Positions 1 through 7,020 of a stretch of 32,274 nt of DNA are shown piece after piece. The stretch is from positions 1 through 32,274 of the forward strand of contig SVKC01000023.1 in the NCBI GenBank assembly GCA_015068655.1, written 5' to 3'. Position 1 is the first letter of the stretch; each line of letters starts with the position of its first letter. Source of the DNA: Oscillospiraceae bacterium. Lineage in GTDB: Bacteria > Bacillota > Clostridia > Monoglobales > Monoglobaceae. A program made the position numbers and the translations under genes. Below the pieces are notes generated by a model. That model was not told where the DNA came from. It searched no databases and was given only the letters and a program-made list of their open reading frames with translations.

Positions 1-37
1 TTATTACCGCTTTTCTCACTGTGTACTTTTCAAACAT
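1..37 (-). CDS. N-terminus of an unidentified leftward gene (cut by window edge)
   Basis: A short leftward reading frame starts at ATG (37-35) and runs open off the left edge, giving MFEKYTVRKAVI. It is preceded by GGAGG at 46-42 and by two promoter-like sequences at 92-120 and 187-215 pointing the same way. A second ATG lies directly before it (40-38), only one base from the GGAGG. Only twelve codons are visible, so no family can be named. The promoters make a real gene likely, but the start codon is not settled because the spacing to the ribosome binding site is short for either ATG. Confidence 0.45.
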   Translation of the reverse strand, partial: MFEKYTVRKAVI

Positions 38-42
38 CATCC

Positions 43-65
43 CTCCGCTTTTTCGCGGGGTTTTT
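43..65. other. GC hairpin in leader of the left-edge gene
   Basis: CTCCGC at 43-48 pairs with GCGGGG at 55-60 (one G-T pair), followed on the + strand by five T. As a + strand terminator it would serve a gene outside the window. On the - strand the same hairpin lies in the leader and buries the GGAG ribosome binding site of the left-edge gene. Which role is real cannot be decided here. Confidence 0.4.
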
Positions 66-91
66 CGCTCCCTTTTTTAAGGAGCTTATCT

Positions 92-120
92 ACTATATCA
101 CACCATCTTCACTTTGTCAA
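92..120 (-). promoter_or_regulatory. Sigma-A type promoter, leftward
   Basis: On the - strand TTGACA (120-115) is followed after 17 bp by TATAGT (97-92). This is a near-consensus housekeeping promoter pointing off the left edge, towards the partial gene at 1-37, and divergent from birA. Confidence 0.75.
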
Positions 121-186
121 GCCTTTTTTTAAATTTTCTTAAATTTATTTTTCGACTTTTTTTGCTCCGCTTGGTGCAACTTGTTT

Positions 187-215
187 ATATTAACATATCA
201 TCTCAAAAATGTCAA
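187..215 (-). promoter_or_regulatory. Possible second leftward promoter
   Basis: TTGACA (215-210, - strand) is followed after 17 bp by TAATAT (192-187). The -35 box is perfect and the -10 box weak (4 of 6). It may be a tandem promoter for the left-edge gene, about 95 bp upstream of the stronger one. Confidence 0.4.
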
Positions 216-249
216 CATATTTTTTAAAATTTTTTTCGTTTTTACTTTG

Positions 250-277
250 TTGACAAAAACCTGATTTGTGATATACT
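250..277 (+). promoter_or_regulatory. birA promoter
   Basis: TTGACA (250-255) and TATACT (272-277) are 16 bp apart, ending 37 bp before the birA start codon. The other bases from about 121 to 249 are AT-rich and show no gene or operator that I recognise. Confidence 0.7.
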
Positions 278-314
278 TGTTTTACGGCAAATTAACCAAA
301 AGGACTGATAAAAT

Positions 315-1115
315 ATGGCAGAAACATTCACCACCCCTTTCCATCTATCGGAATACAAAATCAAAAATGGACTTCCAGAAACAGATACACACAAATTAAT
401 CATTCTGGAAACCATTGATTCAACAAATCATTACGCAAAGGAACTTGCAGTTCAGGGAGCAAAGCACAACACCGTCGTTCTGGCAAACCACCAGACCGCT
501 GGACGCGGCAGACTCGGCAGAAGCTTTTTTTCCCCATCCGACACAGGTCTTTATATGAGCATTATACTGAAGCCTGAGCTTGTTTCTCTCAACTCAGCAC
601 TTTTCACAATAGCAGCAGGCGTTTCAGTTTGCCGTGCCATAAAACAAACTTGTCAAATGATGCCACAAATCAAATGGGTAAACGATATTTTTATCAATGG
701 TCGAAAAATATGCGGTATTTTGGCAGAAAGCAGCAGTCACTCAGGCAATATCGATTATATAATAGTAGGAATCGGTATAAACGTCTCCACTCCACACAAC
801 ATTTTCCCCGACGAGCTGAGTAATATTGCAGGCTCTCTGGGCACAAACATTGACCGAAATCTTCTTGCTGCGGAAATACTTAAAGAATTTACCGAACTTT
901 TGTCGTCAAATAATACTTCTGATATTATTAATGAATATAAGCAGGCATCACTTGTGCTTGGCAAAGAGATTGAATTCACCCAAAACGGTATACAACACAA
1001 AGGAATTGCAATAGATATAAATATAGAAGGAAACCTTGTTGTTGCTCTCAAAGACAACACCACGATAGTGTTGAAATCAGGTGAAATCTCCCTTGGAAGT
1101 TCAAACTTCATATAA
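315..1115 (+). CDS. birA: Biotin--[acetyl-CoA-carboxylase] ligase, monofunctional type
   Basis: This enzyme makes biotinyl-AMP and transfers biotin to the carrier lysine of biotin-dependent carboxylases in the cytoplasm. The catalytic domain is clear: GRGRLGR at residues 63-69 (adenylate loop), TGLYMSI near 77, KWVND at 120-124 with the conserved lysine (most relatives have KWPND), then GILAE and a VGIGINV strand, with a small C-terminal domain at about 215-266. At 266 residues it lacks the N-terminal helix-turn-helix of bifunctional BirA repressors, so it should not regulate biotin genes itself. AAAGGA precedes the ATG. It has its own promoter, stands alone, and ends at a terminator shared with the convergent gene. 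Confidence 0.93.
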   Translation: MAETFTTPFHLSEYKIKNGLPETDTHKLIILETIDSTNHYAKELAVQGAKHNTVVLANHQTAGRGRLGRSFFSPSDTGLYMSIILKPELVSLNSALFTIAAGVSVCRAIKQTCQMMPQIKWVNDIFINGRKICGILAESSSHSGNIDYIIVGIGINVSTPHNIFPDELSNIAGSLGTNIDRNLLAAEILKEFTELLSSNNTSDIINEYKQASLVLGKEIEFTQNGIQHKGIAIDINIEGNLVVALKDNTTIVLKSGEISLGSSNFI

Positions 1116-1118
1116 CTT

Positions 1119-1152
1119 AAAAAGGAAGCGGCAAAAAACCACTTCCTTTTTT
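1119..1152. terminator. Bidirectional terminator between birA and the EamA gene
   Basis: An AAAAAGGAAG arm pairs with CTTCCTTTTT around a short loop with one mismatch inside the stem. It has T-runs on both strands and lies between two convergent stop codons. Confidence 0.75.
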
Positions 1153-1162
1153 GTATCAACAA

Positions 1163-2104
1163 TTATATTTCTGCCAAACCTTCGGCAACACCCATAATAA
1201 TTATACCGGCAATAACTGCAACCAAAGAAGCATAATGCTTCCACGAAAGTCTTTCTTTCAGGAATATCGAGCTCCACACAGCGGAAACAACGCAGTAAGC
1301 ACAAATTACAGGAGCTGCCCCAACCGGATTTGCAGCGAGGGCATAAATATAAGCGAACTGACCTGCTGTTTCACATATTGCACCAATCCCCTTGGGGACT
1401 TCTTCTCTGAAATCAACAACTTTCTGTTTTTTGATAACAAACACATAAACTGCAGCAACAACCGCCATAAAGAGGAACGTAAGCTCATAAGCCACATTCG
1501 CAACATCCTCGTCCATATAATGGAAAACACTTGTCATAAAAGTATTTCCTTCTTCAAGGATAACTGCATCAAAGAATGTACCGAGAGCATCAATCAAGCA
1601 GTATAGCAGCGGAAGAAGAATTGCAAGAACGCTTTTCGTATACTTTCTGTTTGATTTGAGTTGACGTTTCGCCTTGGCTTCGTCATCCTCTGTATATTCC
1701 GCAAAGCCGAGGAGAAGTACTCCGACACAAACAATAACAACGCCGACAGTTGAAAGTCCGTCAATTGTTTGTCCAAGAACAATAAAGCAAAGAATAGCCG
1801 CCAAAGCACCTGATGAATTACAAATAGGTGAAGACACCGAAAGTTCAATGTATCTGAGGGATACATAACCAAAAATCATCGAAAGTATGTACATTGCCGA
1901 GGCAGGCAGATAATACACTATGTCCATAAACGTAATTGCCGTACCTGTTGCAATTTCATAAACTGCGTGAATACCCATAACAGTACCCACTGCAATAACC
2001 ATTTTCCAATGACTATACTTATCCGAGGGCTTTGAACCCAGCTTGCTGAAGAAGTCAGAGCCGCTCCAGCAGAGCATTGCAATAATTGCAATAATCAACC
2101 ACAT
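1163..2104 (-). CDS. EamA/DMT-family membrane transporter
   Basis: The 313-residue protein has about ten hydrophobic helices in two similar halves, the plan of the drug/metabolite transporter superfamily. The first half ends near GFAEYTEDD (about 130), then a basic cytoplasmic linker (AKAKRQLKSNRKYTK), then the second half with a signature-like run around NPVGAAPVICAYCVVSAVWSSI and an FLKERLS motif before the last helices. The substrate cannot be read from sequence; members export amino acids, nucleosides and other metabolites. It starts 5 bp after the stop of the methionine gamma-lyase-like gene and is surely co-transcribed with it. An amino acid or sulfur-compound substrate would therefore be reasonable, but this is inference. 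Confidence 0.82.
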   Translation of the reverse strand: MWLIIAIIAMLCWSGSDFFSKLGSKPSDKYSHWKMVIAVGTVMGIHAVYEIATGTAITFMDIVYYLPASAMYILSMIFGYVSLRYIELSVSSPICNSSGALAAILCFIVLGQTIDGLSTVGVVIVCVGVLLLGFAEYTEDDEAKAKRQLKSNRKYTKSVLAILLPLLYCLIDALGTFFDAVILEEGNTFMTSVFHYMDEDVANVAYELTFLFMAVVAAVYVFVIKKQKVVDFREEVPKGIGAICETAGQFAYIYALAANPVGAAPVICAYCVVSAVWSSIFLKERLSWKHYASLVAVIAGIIIMGVAEGLAEI

Positions 2105-2109
2105 AATTT

Positions 2110-3414
2110 TTAAACCTCCATAGATTTGATTTTTTCAATATCGAGGAGATTGGCATCAACCATTTTCTGAACAGACATAAGAATACCCAGCTTTGCATGA
2201 TACCAGGTTATGCCTCCCTGAAAATAAACCGCAAAAGGCTCACGAAGAGGAGCATCTGCGCTGAGTTCAATGGATGAGCCCTGCACAAAAGCACCTGCGG
2301 CCATAATAACCTGTGAATCATAACCCGGCATATCCCCGGGAACGGGAGTAACATAACTATCCACCGGAGCTGCCGCCTGAATACCCTCGCAAAAAGCAAT
2401 AAGTCTTTCGGCAGTTCCAAGCTCAACAGCCTGAATAATATCATGTCTGGATTCTGTTCCGTCCGGAACAACTTTGAAGCCTAATCTCTCGTAAATATTT
2501 GCTGCAAAAATTGCACCCTTGAGTGCCCCTGCAACAACAGTGGGAGCCAAAAAGAGTCCCTGATAAAATTGTCGCATCATACCCATATTTGTTCCGACCT
2601 CTTTGCCGAGACCGGGGGCAGTAAGACGGTATCCGCAGCGTTCAACACATTCAGCAGTGCCACAGATATATCCGCCCGAGGGCGCAAGACCGCCACCCAA
2701 ATTCTTTATAAGCGAGCCGACAATCATATCAGCACCGAAATCTGGAGGCTCAGTCCTTTCAACAAATTCTCCATAGCAGTTGTCCACCATACAAACAACA
2801 TCAGGCTTTATATTTTTTACAAATTTAATTATTTCCGCAATTTCGCCAACCGAAAAGGTCTTTCTTGTCTGATAACCCTTTGACCTTTGAATTGTAACAA
2901 GGCGTGTTTTTTCGTTTATGGCACTTTTTATTCCGTCCCAATCAAATCCGCCATCAGGAAGCAAGTCCACCTGGCGATAAGTAACACCATATTCCGCCAG
3001 AGAACCGATTGTAGGTCGTATTCCAATAACACCTTCAAGAGTATCATAAGGCTTTCCCACAGGAGACAGCAGTTCATCTCCAGGACGCAAGTTTGCACTA
3101 AGCGCCAAAGCCAGAGCGTGAGTTCCGCAAGTAATCTGCGGTCTCACAAGGGCATCCTCTGTGTTGAAGCAATCAGCATAAACTTTTTCCAAAGTGTCTC
3201 TGCCTACGTCGTCATAGCCATATCCGGTTGATTCATTGAAGCAAGCCGCATCCACCCGATTCTTCTGCATAGCAGAAATAACCTTCATTTGATTGTACTC
3301 GGCTGTTTCATCTATTTCCCGGAAGCGTGTCTCAAGACCTTTGAGAATTTTTTCACCCATTTCAAAGACTTGGTCGCATATTCCAAATTTTCCGTAAATG
3401 TTATCTTTTGTCAT
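2110..3414 (-). CDS. Methionine gamma-lyase family PLP enzyme (aluminium-resistance-type)
   Basis: A fold-type I PLP-dependent protein of 434 residues that matches the family labelled methionine gamma-lyase or aluminium resistance protein, which is widespread in Firmicutes. Visible landmarks are FNESTGYGYDD near 59, TCGTHAL near 95 (phosphate-binding region), DNCYGEF near 211 with the cofactor-ring aspartate, and GSLIKNLGGGLAPSGG with the likely Schiff-base lysine at 237. The family is related to cystathionine-type enzymes, but its physiological reaction is not well established, so the name is a family label. GGAGG lies 8 bp before the ATG. It heads a two-gene operon with the transporter and has a strong promoter that abuts the promoter of the divergent LOG gene. 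Confidence 0.88.
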   Translation of the reverse strand: MTKDNIYGKFGICDQVFEMGEKILKGLETRFREIDETAEYNQMKVISAMQKNRVDAACFNESTGYGYDDVGRDTLEKVYADCFNTEDALVRPQITCGTHALALALSANLRPGDELLSPVGKPYDTLEGVIGIRPTIGSLAEYGVTYRQVDLLPDGGFDWDGIKSAINEKTRLVTIQRSKGYQTRKTFSVGEIAEIIKFVKNIKPDVVCMVDNCYGEFVERTEPPDFGADMIVGSLIKNLGGGLAPSGGYICGTAECVERCGYRLTAPGLGKEVGTNMGMMRQFYQGLFLAPTVVAGALKGAIFAANIYERLGFKVVPDGTESRHDIIQAVELGTAERLIAFCEGIQAAAPVDSYVTPVPGDMPGYDSQVIMAAGAFVQGSSIELSADAPLREPFAVYFQGGITWYHAKLGILMSVQKMVDANLLDIEKIKSMEV

Positions 3415-3435
3415 TTTTTACGCCTCCAAAAAAAC

Positions 3436-3464
3436 ATTATACAACATTTATCGAAAATAGTCAA
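3436..3464 (-). promoter_or_regulatory. Promoter of the gamma-lyase/transporter operon
   Basis: TTGACT (3464-3459) and TATAAT (3441-3436) on the - strand are separated by 17 bp. The -35 box touches the -35 box of the rightward promoter, with no base between them. Confidence 0.8.
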
Positions 3465-3493
3465 TTGATTTTTATGTACAAATATTGTATAAT
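3465..3493 (+). promoter_or_regulatory. Promoter of the LOG-family gene
   Basis: TTGATT (3465-3470) and a perfect TATAAT (3488-3493) are separated by 17 bp, 33 bp before the chosen ATG. It is divergent from the promoter at 3436-3464 and directly adjacent to it. Confidence 0.78.
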
Positions 3494-3526
3494 AAGCATA
3501 TACTTAAACAAACGGAGGTAAGACCT

Positions 3527-4108
3527 ATGAACATATGTGTATACGGAGCATCCAGTGATGCAATCGACAAAAGATACATAGAGGCAGGAGAGCTTCTCGG
3601 CGAAGAAATGGCAAAACGCGGACACACCTTGATATACGGAGGCGGTGCTCAGGGGCTTATGGGAGCTGTTGCAAGAGGAATAACAAAAGGTAACGGCAAA
3701 ATAATCGGTATTGCCCCCTCTTTTTTCAAGGTTGATGGCGTGCTCTATGACAAATGTGACGAATTTCTTTATCCCGAAACAATGCGAGAACGAAAAAAGC
3801 TTATGGAAGAAATGTCTGATGCATTCATAATGACCCCCGGTGGGATAGGTACTTACGAAGAGTTTTTTGAAATTCTGACCTTGAAACAGCTTGACCGCCA
3901 CCCGAAAGCTATTGCAATTCTCAACACTCTCGGCTACTACGACCTTATGAACGAGCTTCTTCAGCGAACAACTGACCTGCATTTTATGAAAGAAGCCAGT
4001 CTTCAGCTTTTCGAAAGCTTCAGCGAGCCTTCCACTTTGCTTGATTATCTTGAGACCTACAAGGAAATACGCTTTGATATTACAGAAACAAAACATATCC
4101 AAGGCTGA
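3527..4108 (+). CDS. LOG-family nucleotide phosphoribohydrolase (TIGR00730 type)
   Basis: The 193-residue protein belongs to the LOG (Lonely Guy) family of Rossmann-fold enzymes, which remove ribose 5-phosphate from nucleoside monophosphates such as cytokinin nucleotides; many were first labelled lysine decarboxylases. The two active-site motifs are present: ETMRERK at 84-90 and PGGIGTYEE at 104-112, plus the glycine loop YGGGAQGLMG at 37-46. I start at 3527 because GGAGG at 3514-3518 lies 8 bp before this ATG; an in-frame ATG 42 bp upstream overlaps the -10 box and has no ribosome binding site. The bacterial substrate is unknown, with nucleotide salvage or housecleaning the usual suggestion. 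It stands alone on its own promoter. Confidence 0.88.
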   Translation: MNICVYGASSDAIDKRYIEAGELLGEEMAKRGHTLIYGGGAQGLMGAVARGITKGNGKIIGIAPSFFKVDGVLYDKCDEFLYPETMRERKKLMEEMSDAFIMTPGGIGTYEEFFEILTLKQLDRHPKAIAILNTLGYYDLMNELLQRTTDLHFMKEASLQLFESFSEPSTLLDYLETYKEIRFDITETKHIQG

Positions 4109-4127
4109 GTACATATGAAAATAACTC

Positions 4128-4155
4128 TTGACACAGGACGAAATTATGTTAAAAT
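4128..4155 (+). promoter_or_regulatory. Rubrerythrin promoter
   Basis: TTGACA (4128-4133) and TAAAAT (4150-4155) are 16 bp apart. A perfect AGGAGG ribosome binding site follows at 4171-4176. Confidence 0.7.
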
Positions 4156-4188
4156 ATAATTAGAAATCAAAGGAGGTATTTTACAATT

Positions 4189-4731
4189 ATGGCAAAAAAT
4201 ATTTATGCGGGAACAAAAACCGAAAAAAATCTTTGGGAAGCTTTTGCGGGAGAATCACAGGCAAGAAACAAATATACATACTTTGCTTCAGTTGCAAAAA
4301 AAGCAGGCTACGAACAGATTGCAGCCCTTTTTCTGAAAACTGCTGACAATGAGAAGGAACACGCAAAGCTCTGGTTCAAACACCTTGGCGAGCTTGGAGA
4401 TACTGCTGAGAACCTTCTTCATGCTGCAGAAGGTGAGAATTATGAATGGACAGATATGTATGACAAGATGGCAAAGGACGCTGATGAAGAAGGCTTCACA
4501 GAGCTTGCAGCACAGTTCCGTGCTGTTGCGGCAATCGAAAAAGCTCACGAAGAAAGATACCGTGCACTTCTCAACAATGTTGAAACAAAGGCAGTCTTTG
4601 AAAAGAGCGGTGTCCAGATTTGGGAATGTCGCAACTGCGGACATGTTGCAGTAGGCACTGCAGCTCCCGAAGTTTGTCCCACATGTTTCCATCCTCAGGC
4701 ATACTTCGAAATCAAAAACGATAACTTCTAA
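4189..4731 (+). CDS. rbr: Rubrerythrin
   Basis: Rubrerythrin is a cytoplasmic non-haem iron peroxidase that reduces hydrogen peroxide, protecting anaerobes from oxygen. The 180-residue protein has the usual two parts. An N-terminal four-helix ferritin-like domain carries the di-iron ligand motifs (GES near 21, EKEH at 55-58, an EEGF segment near 100, EKAHEERY at 117-124). A C-terminal rubredoxin-like domain has one Fe(SCys)4 site from CRNC (147-150) and CPTC (163-166). Length and order fit canonical rubrerythrin. It is a single gene with its own promoter, AGGAGG and terminator. I looked for a PerR operator and did not find a convincing one. Confidence 0.96.
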   Translation: MAKNIYAGTKTEKNLWEAFAGESQARNKYTYFASVAKKAGYEQIAALFLKTADNEKEHAKLWFKHLGELGDTAENLLHAAEGENYEWTDMYDKMAKDADEEGFTELAAQFRAVAAIEKAHEERYRALLNNVETKAVFEKSGVQIWECRNCGHVAVGTAAPEVCPTCFHPQAYFEIKNDNF

Positions 4732-4745
4732 AAACAATTCAAAGA

Positions 4746-4766
4746 CCGTCCGAAAGGGCGGTTTTT
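4746..4766 (+). terminator. Rubrerythrin terminator
   Basis: CCGTCC (4746-4751) pairs with GGGCGG (4756-4761) around a GAAA tetraloop, followed by five T, 15 bp after the stop codon. Confidence 0.88.
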
Positions 4767-4794
4767 GTTTGAAAACAAATACTTATGTACCCAA

Positions 4795-4826
4795 AAAAAG
4801 AGAGCAACAAAAGTCACTCTCTTTTT
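4795..4826. terminator. Second hairpin with A/T arms, possibly bidirectional
   Basis: AAAAAGAGAG (4795-4804) and CTCTCTTTTT (4817-4826) form a perfect 10-bp stem with a 12-base loop. T-runs on both strands suit a terminator, either a backup for rubrerythrin or one blocking leftward transcription. From here to 4976 the DNA is extremely AT-rich, and I see no gene in it. Confidence 0.55.
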
Positions 4827-4976
4827 CGGGTTGTCGCAGCATGCGAAATGCAATTACATCTCACATATTTATTATATCATATCTAATATATTTTTTCAAT
4901 AGTTTTTTCTCATATATTATATTTTTCTGTTTTATATTATACTATATGTATACTTTAATATATGAGGTGTTTATCT

Positions 4977-5150
4977 ATGGCTCTAAATCCTGATTTTTCC
5001 AAAAAGAAAGTGCAGGCTTGTTATAAGTCTTTATATATTTCAGAAGAACTGGCAGAAAAAATAAACCGTCTTTCTGTTGAGAACGATACTAGCTTTAATA
5101 ACATTGTTATCAAAATTCTTGAAAATTTCTTTGATGAATACGAAAAATAG
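4977..5150 (+). CDS. Small ribbon-helix-helix (Arc/CopG-like) protein
   Basis: A 57-residue protein. The pattern is a short strand (YKSLYIS), a helix (EELAEKINRLSVEND), a turn beginning at TSFNN, and a second helix (NIVIKILENFFDEYEK), which is the Arc/CopG/MetJ ribbon-helix-helix plan. Such proteins are DNA-binding dimers and often repress their own promoter or act as antitoxins. No toxin partner is adjacent: the next feature is a repeat element. I start at 4977 because GAGGTG (4964-4969) precedes it; an in-frame ATG at 4962 overlaps that ribosome binding site. The very AT-rich upstream region offers TATACT at 4949-4954 but no convincing -35 box. The target is unknown. Confidence 0.65.
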   Translation: MALNPDFSKKKVQACYKSLYISEELAEKINRLSVENDTSFNNIVIKILENFFDEYEK

Positions 5151-5180
5151 TCAATATTCACTCAACAAATCACCTTTATG

Positions 5181-5318
5181 AAGGGGCTGTAGCAAAATGA
5201 AGTTTTCGGGACGGGATGGAACCCGTCCCCTACATATATTGTGTACCTCATTTTTTAACACAATTTGTAGGGTTCGGTTTCCACGCCGAACCGCTTTTTT
5301 ATTTTGCTACAGCCCCTT
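5181..5318. repeat. 138-bp MITE-like inverted-repeat element, copy 1
   Basis: The ends are a perfect 18-bp inverted repeat, AAGGGGCTGTAGCAAAAT (5181-5198) and its complement (5301-5318). Inside are two more palindromic arms, GGGACGGG/CCCGTCCC and GGTTCGG/CCGAACC, separated by CTACA/TGTAG and GTG/CAC blocks that can also pair, so a single strand could fold as a multi-armed structure. There is no coding capacity. A near-identical copy lies in opposite orientation at 31413-31548. This one ends 6 bp after the stop of the phosphoribosyltransferase gene. I see no clear target-site duplication. Confidence 0.85.
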
Positions 5319-5324
5319 ATTTTT

Positions 5325-5885
5325 TTATTCAATTATACTTCCGTCTGCATTAAATACGGGAAGCGGTGCAAGATAAGTTATATCATCACGGCTTTGGGCA
5401 TCCCCCTCGGCAAGCACCGCCATTCTTCCGACGATATTTCCGCCCACCTGATTTATGAGCGTTTCAAGAGCCAAAAGAGACTCCCCTGTGCTTATAACAT
5501 CATCCACAACCAAAATGCGTTTTCCTCTCATTGCATCAGCCTCAGAAGACCCTATGCAAAGAGTCTGTGTATGCGCCGTAGTGATAGAATCTACGTTGGT
5601 TGAAACAATGTCCTTCATATAAAGTTTCGGACCTTTTCTTGCAACAATATAATAATTGTTTCCCGACTGTCTGGCCATTTCGTGAATAAGAGGAATACCT
5701 TTTGACTCTGCTGTAATCAAAATATCAAATTCAGGGGCACGTCTGAGAAGTTCCTCCGCACACCTCACAGTTACCTCCACATCACCGAACATAATGAAAG
5801 CTGCAATATACAGTTTGTCATTAACCTTGCAAAGAGGCAGCTCTCGTTCCAGCCCTGCGATTGTCATTTTGTAACTCATTTCCAT
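5325..5885 (-). CDS. Phosphoribosyltransferase, adenine-PRTase-like
   Basis: A type I phosphoribosyltransferase of 186 residues. The PRPP-binding loop is clear: RILVVDDVISTGES at about 123-136, with the paired acidic residues. A preceding ITAESKG segment near 57 corresponds to the PPi loop of apt/xpt-type enzymes, and the hood region KGPKLYMKDI is near 85. This fits purine base salvage (base + PRPP giving a nucleotide), most like adenine phosphoribosyltransferase, but the canonical apt is usually nearer 170 residues and embedded next to relA or recJ. I therefore do not assign a symbol; a xanthine or regulatory (PurR-like) role is possible. AGGAG precedes the ATG by 9-10 bp. The repeat element directly follows its stop codon. 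Confidence 0.78.
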   Translation of the reverse strand: MEMSYKMTIAGLERELPLCKVNDKLYIAAFIMFGDVEVTVRCAEELLRRAPEFDILITAESKGIPLIHEMARQSGNNYYIVARKGPKLYMKDIVSTNVDSITTAHTQTLCIGSSEADAMRGKRILVVDDVISTGESLLALETLINQVGGNIVGRMAVLAEGDAQSRDDITYLAPLPVFNADGSIIE

Positions 5886-6042
5886 AATACATTGCTCCTT
5901 TTTGTGTCATAATAGGAAATCATCTGATTTTCTGTTATGAAAAAATATTCACCGCCCTGAAGACGAGTAAATATATCTTCCTTATCCACTATTACTCTCT
6001 ACTTGTCAAAAGGGAACAGTGAATCGTGAAGATGTAATAAGT

Positions 6043-6076
6043 AAAAACTCCGCACACTCTCGTGTGCGGAGTTTTT
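6043..6076. terminator. Strong terminator behind tRNA-Pro
   Basis: A perfect 15-bp stem (6043-6057 with 6062-6076, loop TCTC) has five A/T at each end and can work on both strands. In the leftward direction it starts at the last base of the tRNA CCA end. Between 5886 and 6042 I see no gene; a TTGACA-like box on the - strand at about 6009-6004 has no matching -10 box. Confidence 0.9.
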
Positions 6077-6152
6077 GGTCGAGGCGACAGGATTCGAACC
6101 TGCGGCCCCCTGGTCCCAAACCAGGTGCGCTACCAAACTGCGCCACGCCTCG
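6076..6152 (-). tRNA. tRNA-Pro (anticodon TGG)
   Basis: A 77-base cloverleaf reads leftward. The acceptor stem CGAGGCG pairs with CGCCTCG, the D-arm contains GCGCAGTTTGGTAGCGC, the anticodon loop TTTGGGA gives anticodon TGG (codon CCA and wobble partners), and the T-arm has GGTTCGAATCC. The CCA end is encoded. It has its own consensus promoter and terminator, so it is a single-gene unit. Confidence 0.97.
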
Positions 6153-6176
6153 GAATATTAAATCATCAACTATATT

Positions 6177-6205
6177 ATTATACACTCATAACCGACTTTT
6201 GTCAA
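6177..6205 (-). promoter_or_regulatory. tRNA-Pro promoter
   Basis: Perfect TTGACA (6205-6200) and perfect TATAAT (6182-6177) on the - strand with a 17-bp spacer. The predicted transcript start is only some 18 bases before the mature tRNA. Confidence 0.9.
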
Positions 6206-6209
6206 GACA

Positions 6210-6244
6210 AAAAAAGGCAGAAATGCAACTTTTCTGCCTTTTTT
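6210..6244. terminator. Terminator of the rdgB-ttcA-permease operon
   Basis: A perfect 14-bp stem (6210-6223 with 6231-6244) with A/T-rich ends lies 7 bp after the permease stop codon. It separates the operon from the tRNA promoter. Confidence 0.88.
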
Positions 6245-6251
6245 GATAATT

Positions 6252-7004
6252 TTAAAGCAAATCAGCAAGGTGTGGTCTGAGTTTTTTGAAGAAAAAGTTT
6301 CCTATTAATACAAAAACCGCAGTCAGCACCCAGAAATAAATGGTATCAACAGGCTTTTCCCAAAAACCAATGCCATAAACAAAAGTATCACGATATCCTT
6401 CTGTTATATAATAAATAGGATTGATTTTAAAAATAATATGAAGGTTTTCAGGAATTGAATGAATATCCCAGAAAATCGGTGTAAGCCAGAATCCGAACTG
6501 AACGAGAACCCCAACCACATTTCCTATATCCCTTGCAAAAACCGTTAGTGTTGCAGTTATCCTGCCCAGTGCAAGGGTAAGTATATACGCTGCCGCCATG
6601 TAATACAAAATCTGGAAATGCAAGAATCTCGGAAAATAACCATAGCCTATTGTAACTGCAAAAGTCAGCACAACAAAAAACAAATGCACAAAAGCCGCCG
6701 ACGTAACCCTCACAGCAGGAAGAAGTTCAACGGGGAATACTACTTTTTTCACCAGATATGAATAATCCACCAGAACCCCCGTAGCACCCCCCCAGCCTTC
6801 CGAAATGAAGAACCAGGGCACAATTCCCGAAACAAGCCAGATAACATAGGGAACCCCATTTACCGGACCGTTCCGGAAAGCTACCTGAAAAACAAACCAG
6901 TATATAAGTATTGTAATAATAGGCGTAACAAATCCCCACACAACACCAAGGGCAGAGCCCGCATATTTTGCTTTGAAATCATTTTTCGCCAACGAAACCA
7001 ACAT
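6252..7004 (-). CDS. ABC-2 type permease, polysaccharide/teichoic-acid export (Wzm/TagG) family
   Basis: A 250-residue inner-membrane protein with about six transmembrane helices, matching Wzm/TagG permeases. These work with a separate ATPase (Wzt/TagH) to export lipid-linked O-antigen or wall teichoic acid. Visible family features are the N-terminal ...AKNDFKAKYAGSALGVVWGF segment, an amphipathic region, LTPIFWDI near 190, and NPIYYITEGYRD followed by two helices. I start at 7004 because GGAGG (7016-7012) sits 7 bp upstream; a longer frame starting at 7043 overlaps the ttcA-like gene and lacks this. No ATPase gene and no glycan gene is in the window. It is last in the operon behind rdgB and the ttcA-like gene. 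Confidence 0.85.
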   Translation of the reverse strand: MLVSLAKNDFKAKYAGSALGVVWGFVTPIITILIYWFVFQVAFRNGPVNGVPYVIWLVSGIVPWFFISEGWGGATGVLVDYSYLVKKVVFPVELLPAVRVTSAAFVHLFFVVLTFAVTIGYGYFPRFLHFQILYYMAAAYILTLALGRITATLTVFARDIGNVVGVLVQFGFWLTPIFWDIHSIPENLHIIFKINPIYYITEGYRDTFVYGIGFWEKPVDTIYFWVLTAVFVLIGNFFFKKLRPHLADLL

Positions 7005-7020
7005 ACAAAAGCCTCCAGTA

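Noticed and set aside
4128-4176. AT-rich symmetric bases before rubrerythrin as a PerR box
   Set aside because: No 15-bp match to TTATAATNATTATAA better than about half of the positions; ordinary AT-rich promoter DNA explains it.
4769-4993. 74-residue rightward frame after rubrerythrin
   Set aside because: It runs through two terminator hairpins and AT-rich DNA, has low-complexity Phe/Tyr/Ile content and lacks a ribosome binding site.
4977-5150. Ribbon-helix-helix gene as an antitoxin of a toxin-antitoxin pair
   Set aside because: No second small gene is adjacent on either strand; the flanks are AT-rich DNA and a repeat element.
5181-5318. Repeat element as a CRISPR array or riboswitch
   Set aside because: There are no regularly spaced identical repeats or spacers, and no downstream gene in the sense needed for a riboswitch. 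The inverted ends and second inverted copy fit a mobile or 3'-end element better.
5304-5603. Rightward 99-residue frame overlapping repeat copy 1 and the phosphoribosyltransferase
   Set aside because: It is antisense to a clear enzyme gene, with no start signal and no family resemblance.
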